Assembly (NCBI RefSeq): GCF_002499975.2
Contig: NZ_CP052766.1
Location: 2,480,001-2,544,000, forward strand
Length of the DNA stretch: 64,000 bases
Direction of reading: 5' to 3'
From: Alteromonas pelagimontana
GTDB lineage: Bacteria > Pseudomonadota > Gammaproteobacteria > Enterobacterales > Alteromonadaceae
The notes beneath the pieces were generated by a model that was not told the origin of the DNA, searched no databases, and saw only the letters and a program-made list of their open reading frames with translations. Shown piece by piece: positions 57,972 through 64,000 of this stretch (position 1 is its first letter; each line of letters starts with the position of its first letter). Position numbers and translations under genes: made by a program.

Positions 57972-58117
57972 AAATGATCCCAGACAAACCGACGGAATAT
58001 CCGCCGCCGGTCACTGTTGTGTTGCCAGAAGCGTAAATCTGTTCTGGCCGGCTTCGCTTTATTGTGGGGCCGGGTACACGCAATTTTTTCTGCTTGCAGT
58101 AAACGAAATGCTTTAGG

Positions 58118-59617
58118 TTAAAGCTTGGCTGCCTGAATCGCCAGTCCCTCGCAAACCGAATTAAAGGCATCATTTTCCAGTAGCGGCAAGCCAGCTAATA
58201 ACTCCTCGCAAAGTGCTTCTCTGACTACCGGAGACAAACTCATTCCGCCGGTAATCATAACTACCTCCGGCGCCTTGCTGCTTTGCGCCAGACAATCTTT
58301 TATTAAGCTTTTGACTTTGCTTAGCCAGGACTGCATCGACAGCTTTAGCATGGTGTTGTCGATATGCACGTCAAAATCTGGCTCGATATAATGCAACGGC
58401 AAGGTAATGGCGTCTTTTGAAGATAGCAGCTCCTTGGCCATTCGGGCCGAGTTAACCACCCGGGCAGAGAGCTTCTCTTCCTGCACGACAAGCAGGCGTT
58501 TAAGCAACTCAGGATTTTTGGTTATCGACAGAGTCTGGGCAATTTCCAGCCCATAATCATCGGAAAAGAAGCGGGTAAGTTTTGGGATATCGTCAACGGC
58601 ACACATATCTGAAAAATAGGTGGGGGGTACGGGCAGACCGTTGTGCATTTGCAACCCAAGCCCCATCTGCGGCGCAAGCGTTTTTAGAACCAGGCTTTTG
58701 TCACATTCCATGCCACCCAAACGTTTCCCGGTTACTGCCAGAACATCTTGCTGACGATCAATCCGGGCATATCTTTCTGGGGCAAGATCAATACAGCAAA
58801 TATCAGTCGTGCCGCCGCCAATATCCACCACCAGAGCGGTGGTAAGCTTTTGCAGCGAACGTTCAATTTCATATGCCGCAGCAATGGGTTCTTCAAGAAA
58901 GCTAACTTGACCGAAGCCGGCCAGATTCGCCGCCTGTGTCATAATGTCGATAGCCTGTGCATTTCCCGTTTCAAAGCGGGTGCCGTGAAACCGCACTGGG
59001 CGACCAATTACCGCAGTATCGACTGGCTGCTGAAGTTGCTGCTCGGCACACTGTTTAAAGTATTCCAACTGCCTTGCAATCATACCGACAAAAGCCTGCT
59101 TCTGGCTTTCTTCAAGGTTGGCGCCAAGGAAATTCTTCGGCGAATAAATTAACCTTCCTTTATCCGGGGTTTTCAGAAATCGCCTGAAGCCATCTTCGCC
59201 GAAAGCGAATTTGCCAGTCTCTACCAGTTGCTGCAATGACAGTTCCTGTACGGTCATATTTTTAAGCAGTAACTGAATAGCTCTGCGCTGCAATGCCGGA
59301 CGGTTATGAAACTGCCCGCGCAGGTCGTCGACCTGCTCACTGTAAATCTGTTGTTCCCGTGGATCCTGAGCATCGTAATAGCCTTGCTTGGCTTTTTCGA
59401 TTTGCCGGGTAATAGCGCGTTGTAGCTGACTAACCTTTGCTTCCACGATGGCGGCAGGCGGAACCGGCAGTTCATCTTCATAATAGATGAAGATTGAAGA
59501 GCGTATTTTATTACTGTTCTCAATCTGGGGATCTAATTGGATATGCTGGTGCTGGTTTCCATCAAAATACACCACTTCTGAATTAGACGTGCCGTAATCA
59601 ATTCCTATCGCTGCCAT
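58118..59617 (-). CDS. yegD: YegD-like Hsp70-family protein
   Basis: A 499-residue actin/Hsp70-fold ATPase without a substrate-binding domain, like E. coli YegD (450). Phosphate 1 MAAIGIDYGTSNSEVVYFDG, connect 1 TAVIGRPVRFHG, EPIAAAYEIE, phosphate 2 [15 protein letters not shown] and the adenosine motif VVMITGGMSLSPVV are present. Residues about 55-115 form a helical insertion. Function is unknown; probably a specialised chaperone-like ATPase. Starts with a canonical ATG and is not in an obvious operon. Confidence 0.88.
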   Translation of the reverse strand: MAAIGIDYGTSNSEVVYFDGNQHQHIQLDPQIENSNKIRSSIFIYYEDELPVPPAAIVEAKVSQLQRAITRQIEKAKQGYYDAQDPREQQIYSEQVDDLRGQFHNRPALQRRAIQLLLKNMTVQELSLQQLVETGKFAFGEDGFRRFLKTPDKGRLIYSPKNFLGANLEESQKQAFVGMIARQLEYFKQCAEQQLQQPVDTAVIGRPVRFHGTRFETGNAQAIDIMTQAANLAGFGQVSFLEEPIAAAYEIERSLQKLTTALVVDIGGGTTDICCIDLAPERYARIDRQQDVLAVTGKRLGGMECDKSLVLKTLAPQMGLGLQMHNGLPVPPTYFSDMCAVDDIPKLTRFFSDDYGLEIAQTLSITKNPELLKRLLVVQEEKLSARVVNSARMAKELLSSKDAITLPLHYIEPDFDVHIDNTMLKLSMQSWLSKVKSLIKDCLAQSSKAPEVVMITGGMSLSPVVREALCEELLAGLPLLENDAFNSVCEGLAIQAAKL

Positions 59618-59691
59618 ACCTGCCGCTGTTCCTTTTGAAACGAAAGGCGAATTGTAAAGTATTGTTTAAGTACATTCACACTCAATTTTCT

Positions 59692-59817
59692 GCCTGAACA
59701 GGCTGTTCCAACTGAACTGCCGGAAAATACTGCCCGAACGCTTTAACAATTAAAGTAGGAAAGAACAATCCACACCAGCCCAGAGATAAGATAAAGGGAA
59801 TAGAAAATAACAGTCAT
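59692..59817 (-). other. Small unassigned hydrophobic frame upstream of yegD
   Basis: The minus-strand frame ending at TGA 59692 reads LLFSIPFILSLGWCGLFF and TLIVKAFGQYFPAVQLEQ but has no ATG, only CTG. It could be the relic of a membrane protein or chance. The rest of the 337-base gap 59618-59954 shows nothing else except the AAAAGGAAA ribosome site of the next gene. Confidence 0.25.
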
Positions 59818-59954
59818 GCTGCGGTAATCCATCAATGAGATAGCTGCGTATAAAATCGCCTAATCAGGATTGTGCCGATGCGCGCTTTTAATGGGCGGTA
59901 TTTGTCACTTTACCGAGCAGCTTCAGTCACTGACTCACTTAAAAAGGAAACCAG

Positions 59955-61232
59955 ATGATAGGTAAATTATCACTTCTCTCGCTTGCTATAGTAGGAGCCA
60001 GTTTTTCCGCTCAAGCTCAGGTCGCCGTTAAACCAGAAAATGGCTATGCACTAGGACAAAAAGTGCCCTTGCCTGAACCTTATTCTACTGACTCCACCCG
60101 GCGCGAAACGAAGGTCGTAGGTTGGTCCAAGGGCAAAAAACCCACAGTACCAGACGGCTTTGAAGTAAAAGAATTTGCAGGTGATCTTCAGCATCCAAGA
60201 TGGATTTATATTCTGCCCAATGAAGACGTTTTAGTGGCTGAGTCGAATGACAGCGACAGTAACAGCGCCAATCGCATTACCTTGTTTCGTGATAAAGATA
60301 AAGATGGCGTAGCAGATGAAAGGCATGTGTTTCTTGAGAATCTGAACCAGCCTTTTGGAATGGCATTAATAGAAGAAAATGCCTTTTATGTTGCTAATAC
60401 CGATAGCATTATGCGTTTTCCTTATAAAAAAGGAATAGACTCAATAGGTACCAAAGGAGAAGTCATCCATAAACTGCCTGCGGGCGGCTACAATCACCAC
60501 TGGACGCGGAATATTGAAGTGAATGATAGTGGCGATAAGTTGCTTCTTACTGTGGGCTCTTCCAGTAATGTGGGGGAATACGGCATTGAAAAAGAAGCGC
60601 GTCGTGCAAAAATATTTACGTTAGATCTCGAAGGGAATAATGAAGAGGTTTATGCCTCTGGCGTACGTAACCCTAACGGGTTGGATTACAATCCTGTAAC
60701 GGGTGAGCTATGGGCGGCGGTGAACGAACGCGATGAGTTGGGTGATAATCTGGTACCGGATTATGTCACCAGCATCAAAAAAGGCGGATTTTACGGCTGG
60801 CCCTATAAATATTTTGGTGAACATGCAGACCCACGTTGGCAAGACAGAATGCCAGAAGACTTGCCAAAAGAGACGATTGTGCCTGACATCGCGGTCGGTA
60901 ATCATACAGCCACAATGGATCTGGAATTTTATAAGGGTGAGGCATTTCCTGAAAAATATCACAATGGCTTGTTTGCTGCACAACACGGTTCATGGAACAG
61001 AGCAAAGTATAACGGCTACCGCGTGATATTTATGCCTTTTAAAGATGGCAAACCCACCGGAGAAATTGAAGAATTTATGGGCGGATTTCTTAAAAGCATG
61101 AAGAACGACGAAGCCTATGGTCGCCCAGTTGCTGTACGGGAAACGCCGTCAGGCATGTTGCTGATATCCGACGACAGTGGGAATAAAATCTGGTCGGTTC
61201 AGGCCACTTCAAAAAATTCCTCTTCTGATTAA
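59955..61232 (+). CDS. Secreted sorbosone/glucose dehydrogenase-like beta-propeller protein
   Basis: A 425-residue periplasmic protein of the GSDH (PQQ-dependent glucose/sorbosone dehydrogenase) fold. Signal peptide MIGKLSLLSLAIVGASFSAQA before QVAV. Propeller signatures: LQHPRWIYILPNEDVLVAES, LNQPFGMALI, AGGYNHHWTRNIEV (catalytic-type His), SGVRNPNGLDYNPVTGELW, GWPYKYFGEH, HGSWNRAKYNGYRV. Members oxidise aldoses to lactones with PQQ or have lost activity. Preceded by AAAAAGGAAA. Isolated, followed by a weak hairpin. Substrate unknown. Confidence 0.88.
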   Translation: MIGKLSLLSLAIVGASFSAQAQVAVKPENGYALGQKVPLPEPYSTDSTRRETKVVGWSKGKKPTVPDGFEVKEFAGDLQHPRWIYILPNEDVLVAESNDSDSNSANRITLFRDKDKDGVADERHVFLENLNQPFGMALIEENAFYVANTDSIMRFPYKKGIDSIGTKGEVIHKLPAGGYNHHWTRNIEVNDSGDKLLLTVGSSSNVGEYGIEKEARRAKIFTLDLEGNNEEVYASGVRNPNGLDYNPVTGELWAAVNERDELGDNLVPDYVTSIKKGGFYGWPYKYFGEHADPRWQDRMPEDLPKETIVPDIAVGNHTATMDLEFYKGEAFPEKYHNGLFAAQHGSWNRAKYNGYRVIFMPFKDGKPTGEIEEFMGGFLKSMKNDEAYGRPVAVRETPSGMLLISDDSGNKIWSVQATSKNSSSD

Positions 61233-61241
61233 TCGTTAAAT

Positions 61242-61273
61242 GTAGACTGGCTTGTATCGTGTAGCCGGTCTAC
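61242..61273 (+). terminator. Hairpin after the GSDH-like gene
   Basis: An 11-bp stem with one G-T wobble (61242-61252 with 61263-61273, GTAGAC..GGCT/AGCC.GTCTAC), 10-base loop, no T-run. Confidence 0.45.
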
Positions 61274-61350
61274 CCATTCCGCTACATGCGGGCTGTACAT
61301 CTGCTTAATTTTGCAGTAACTTATCCGCCGTTGCTGGCGACTTTATTGTT

Positions 61351-61728
61351 ATGAAAACTCCAACTGTTTCCCTTCTTAAAGTTATTTTTTTGATGCTCAT
61401 TTTTATGGGGCAGGGAAACGGCCAGCTTGTAGATACCCTCTCGCAGATACAGAGCGACGAAAATCACATGGCCTCTGCGCCAATGATGTCCTCTCCTGAT
61501 GCGCATCCCTGCAATATGTCGTCTGAAGATGAACCTATGACAGCCGAAGATGGTTGTTGCGGTGATACCTGTCAGTGTCCAGAGCAAGTTTGCTCAGGTT
61601 CGGTGTATTTAGCTTCTCAACTCATTATGCCAGCGGATAGCTATGTTGATGAGCCAGCGTTACCTGGACAAACTTCATTGTCTTTAACTTTTCCCCCTTC
61701 TCGTTACCGACCACCCATAGCAGCTTAA
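61351..61728 (+). CDS. Small secreted Cys/Met/His-rich protein, probable metal-binding
   Basis: A 125-residue protein with an N-terminal hydrophobic signal (LLKVIFLMLIFMGQGNG). The middle is rich in potential copper ligands: NHMASAPMMSSPDAHPCNM, then GCCGDTCQCPEQVC. The C-terminus PPSRYRPPIAA is typical of small proteins encoded just before heavy-metal RND efflux operons (CopL/DUF2946-like). It likely binds Cu or a similar ion in the periplasm. The next gene, 89 bases on, is the efflux channel. Confidence 0.65.
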   Translation: MKTPTVSLLKVIFLMLIFMGQGNGQLVDTLSQIQSDENHMASAPMMSSPDAHPCNMSSEDEPMTAEDGCCGDTCQCPEQVCSGSVYLASQLIMPADSYVDEPALPGQTSLSLTFPPSRYRPPIAA

Positions 61729-61817
61729 CCTGGTATACGTGCGCCTGAATTTTGGCCGCCAATCAAGGGATATATTTTTGCTTTTGCAACAATTTCCAGC
61801 ATTTCTGGAGTTAAAAA

Positions 61818-63176
61818 ATGGGTATTGGGTTACGCAAAACGCGGGCGTGTTACGCGTGCGTGTTATTGATATTTTCGCTGTTGGCGCCGGCGGCAACAGC
61901 AGCTGTCTTACATCTTAACGACGCTATAAAGCTCGCTTATCAGCACGATCCGTGGCTGGCGGGAAGTCGTTATCGTCAGCAGGCAATGGCGCAGCAGAGT
62001 ATTGCAGCTGGAACACTGGCAGATCCGACAGTCGCCTTAAGTGTGGCAAATCTCCCTATGGATACCTGGGATTTCGATCAGGAAGCCATGACGCAGGTAA
62101 AAGTGGGTGTGTCACAAATGTTTCCGCGCGGGCGCTCGCTGGAAATAAAGCGTGCTGGCCTGCAACTGGAAGCGGCGCAGTTTCCTTATCTACGGCAGGA
62201 TCGTAAAGCCAAAGTTGCAGTTAATGTGGCGGAATTCTGGTTAGATGCATGGTTGGCTCAGCAAACCATTACTTTAATTGAACGCGATAAGTTTCTGTTT
62301 GAGCAGCTTGCCGAAATTGCCAATGCCCAGTACGCCAACGTAACCGGCAATGTGCGCCAGCAGGATGTGATTCGCTCGCAACTGGAACTGGTGCAGCTTG
62401 ACGATAGATTAACGTTGGCGCGGCAGCAATATCAGACTGCGCTTGCCAAACTGGAAGAATGGATAGCAAATGTTGATCAGGCAGACAGGCTGACATTATC
62501 GTCAGAATCCAGCTGGCAGCTTCCCGAACTGCTGCCGGAAATTACCCTTGGATATTCCAATGCAGAGAAAAAAGACACTTCTGTTGAGGCTTTAGTCGCT
62601 ACGTTCAACAACCACCCATCACTCAAAGCCATTGAAAACCAGATAGCCGCTGCAACCACAGACATTGCCCTGGCGCAGGAACAATATAAACCTCAATGGG
62701 GCGTGAACGCCAGCTACGGCTATCGCGACAATTCTCCTCAGGGGATCGAGCGGGCTGACTTTTTCTCAGTGGGGTTAACGGTTGATGTTCCTCTGTTTAC
62801 AGACAATCGCCAGGATAAAATGGTGTCATCTGCTATTGCGAGTGCCGAGGCGGTGAAAACGGACAAGCGACTGATGCTGAAAAGTATGCTCGCTCAGTTT
62901 CAGGCGCTGCATCAGCAGCTTAAGGGGCTGCACCGACGCCAGGCGCTGTACCAGGAGCAATTATTACCTCAGATTCATGAGCAGGCGGAGACCGCGCTTA
63001 CTGCGTACACCAATTCTGAAGGCGATTTTGCTGAAGTTGTACGCGCTCGCATAGCTGAACTTAATGCCAGAATAATAGCGACAGGAATTGATGTGGACAT
63101 TTTAAAAACCCGCAGCCGCATAAATTACTTTTTTGTTGAGGCAGAGCCCGTTGCCATTTGGCAGGGAGAACACTAA
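61818..63176 (+). CDS. TolC-family outer-membrane channel of a metal RND efflux pump (CusC/CzcC-like)
   Basis: A 452-residue outer-membrane efflux protein with signal peptide ending PAATA-AV. Two TolC-type repeats are visible: LHLNDAIKLAYQHDPWLAG with ADPTVALSVANLPMDTWD, and VEALVATFNNHPSLKAIENQ with YKPQWGVNASYGYRDNSP and FSVGLTVDVPLFTDNRQD. The repeats form helical barrels and a beta-barrel. The one-base overlap (TAATG) with the adaptor gene indicates an operon. Ion specificity (Cu/Ag or Co/Zn/Cd) is inferred from the neighbours. Confidence 0.88.
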   Translation: MGIGLRKTRACYACVLLIFSLLAPAATAAVLHLNDAIKLAYQHDPWLAGSRYRQQAMAQQSIAAGTLADPTVALSVANLPMDTWDFDQEAMTQVKVGVSQMFPRGRSLEIKRAGLQLEAAQFPYLRQDRKAKVAVNVAEFWLDAWLAQQTITLIERDKFLFEQLAEIANAQYANVTGNVRQQDVIRSQLELVQLDDRLTLARQQYQTALAKLEEWIANVDQADRLTLSSESSWQLPELLPEITLGYSNAEKKDTSVEALVATFNNHPSLKAIENQIAAATTDIALAQEQYKPQWGVNASYGYRDNSPQGIERADFFSVGLTVDVPLFTDNRQDKMVSSAIASAEAVKTDKRLMLKSMLAQFQALHQQLKGLHRRQALYQEQLLPQIHEQAETALTAYTNSEGDFAEVVRARIAELNARIIATGIDVDILKTRSRINYFFVEAEPVAIWQGEH

Positions 63177-64000
63177 TGCGTTCATTAACAAAACTCACGC
63201 TCGGGATTGTCGCTGGTATTGTCGTCGGGGCGGGGGCAGCCTGGTTGTTGCTATCGTCAAATCAAGGTTCGCGGGATGATGCAGTTGCCCCTCGGGAACC
63301 TTTATATTGGGTTGCACCCATGGACCCAGAATACCGCCGCGATGCGCCGGGGAAATCTCCCATGGGCATGGATTTAGTTCCTGTATATGAAGATACCACG
63401 TCAGAAGAAGACTATGGTGCCGGCGTTGTAACTATAGCACCGGCAATGGTGAATAATCTGGGCGTTCGCACGGCGAAAGTGCAGCGTAATGTGCTGAAAT
63501 CCGCAATACAGACCGTGGGCTATGTTCAATACAATGAAGATGAACTTGTGCATATTCACCCGCGGGTAGAAGGGTGGATTGATAAACTTTATATTAAAGC
63601 AACAGGCGAACCCGTCACCCGTGGAGAACCTCTCTACACTTTATATTCTCCTGCATTGGTAAATGCACAGGAGGAATATTTAATTGCCAAGAGGCGCGGT
63701 AATGCCAGCCTTATCAGCGCTGCAAAAGAACGCCTGAAAGCCTTACAGCTTGCGCCACAAGTGATCAGCGCTCTGGAAAAAACCAGCATTGTGCAGCAAA
63801 ACATTACGTTCTACGCGCCGCAAAGCGGCGTCGTGAATAAGCTTTCCACTCGTGAGGGCTTTTACGTGAAGCCCGGCGATACCTTGATGAGCATTGGTCA
63901 GTTAGATGAAGTGTGGCTTGAAGCCGAAGTCTTTGCGCGTGATGCAGGGGCTATCCAACAGGGGCTGCCAGTTACCGTTAATCTTGATTATCAGCCAGGT
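63176..64000 (+). CDS. RND efflux periplasmic adaptor (CusB-like), 3' end outside window
   Basis: The first 275 residues of a membrane-fusion protein; the frame is open at the window end. An N-terminal anchor helix (LTLGIVAGIVVGAGAAWLLL) is followed by a heavy-metal-binding domain YWVAPMDPEYRRDAPGKSPMGMDL, then the adaptor: barrel-sandwich start VHIHPRVEGWIDKLYI, hairpin SPALVNAQEEYLIAKRRG, FYAPQSGVVNKLSTREGFYV, and beta-barrel VWLEAEVFARD. The M-D-P..P..CPMCGM-like metal domain in Cus-type adaptors supports copper/silver efflux, though here the Cys residues are absent and Met remains. Start ATG 63176 overlaps the channel gene stop. Confidence 0.9.
   Translation, partial: MRSLTKLTLGIVAGIVVGAGAAWLLLSSNQGSRDDAVAPREPLYWVAPMDPEYRRDAPGKSPMGMDLVPVYEDTTSEEDYGAGVVTIAPAMVNNLGVRTAKVQRNVLKSAIQTVGYVQYNEDELVHIHPRVEGWIDKLYIKATGEPVTRGEPLYTLYSPALVNAQEEYLIAKRRGNASLISAAKERLKALQLAPQVISALEKTSIVQQNITFYAPQSGVVNKLSTREGFYVKPGDTLMSIGQLDEVWLEAEVFARDAGAIQQGLPVTVNLDYQPG

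Noticed and set aside
54933..58117. Attachment-site duplication of the tRNA-Phe 3' end
   Set aside because: No second copy of the T-arm/acceptor sequence was seen at the right edge of the island, and no integrase gene is present.
57799..58173. Minus-strand 124-codon ORF overlapping the yegD 3' end
   Set aside because: It overlaps yegD out of frame and the plus-strand frame at 57777-57971 is more protein-like over the same DNA.

Overview
The window looks like chromosomal DNA of a marine gammaproteobacterium of the Alteromonadales (Alteromonas-like). Reasons: E. coli/Vibrio-type housekeeping blocks (ssb; mreBCD-maf-rng-yhdP-tldD; darP/pmbA; arcA; glgA; trmB; mutY-yggX), two large carbohydrate-type TonB-dependent receptors, a vSGLT-like sodium/galactose symporter, and relics of an MSHA pilus locus in the usual Vibrio/Alteromonadales position between ssb and mreB. 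The species assignment is inference.

Region 1 (2-22768) is a galactoside/arabino-galactoside utilisation locus. It holds the end of a TauE-type permease, an SMP-30 lactonase, a GalR-like LacI regulator, a lipoprotein mutarotase (galM), galT-galK, an SGLT symporter, two TonB-dependent receptors, an unassigned probable glycosidase, a secreted GH43-GH2 fusion and a secreted GH2 beta-galactosidase. The palindrome GGTAANCGNTTACC recurs upstream of the regulator, galM, galT, both receptors (a four-site array before the first) and a distant GH43 gene, which outlines one regulon. Model: the receptors import oligosaccharides into the periplasm, the glycosidases release galactose and arabinose, the mutarotase feeds the symporter, and GalK/GalT phosphorylate and uridylylate galactose. 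No galE is present here.

Region 2 (23053-33432) runs from ssb to mreB. In Vibrio and relatives this interval holds the MSHA type IV pilus genes. Here only a shattered mshG, an intact orphan mshF and a frameshifted pilin gene remain. The rest is replaced by a CYP152 peroxygenase, an AraC/AhpD-like/YrhK-like mini-operon, an acyltransferase-SGNH protein, a GH43 enzyme with regulon operators, a maltose-type O-acetyltransferase and a histidine phosphatase.

Region 3 (33573-54957) is conserved core: mreBCD, maf, rng, yhdP, a nitrilase-family amidase, tldD, darP, pmbA, arcA, a CHASE8-type sensor kinase, glgA, rsmC, trmB, an alpha/beta hydrolase, mutY, yggX and tRNA-Phe(GAA).

Region 4 (54958-58117), directly after tRNA-Phe, is a decayed accessory island: an IS66-family relic with in-frame stops, the C-terminal stump of a CvaA/RaxA-type bacteriocin export adaptor, an unlisted 46-residue peptide with a textbook double-glycine leader, and a CPBP (Abi) membrane protein, a family often linked to bacteriocin self-immunity. 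This apparently orphaned class II microcin locus is the most novel item in the window.

Region 5 (58118-64000) has a YegD-like Hsp70, a secreted sorbosone-dehydrogenase-like protein, and the start of a heavy-metal (probably copper) RND efflux operon: a small Cys/Met/His-rich protein, a CusC/CzcC-like channel and a CusB-like adaptor cut by the window end.
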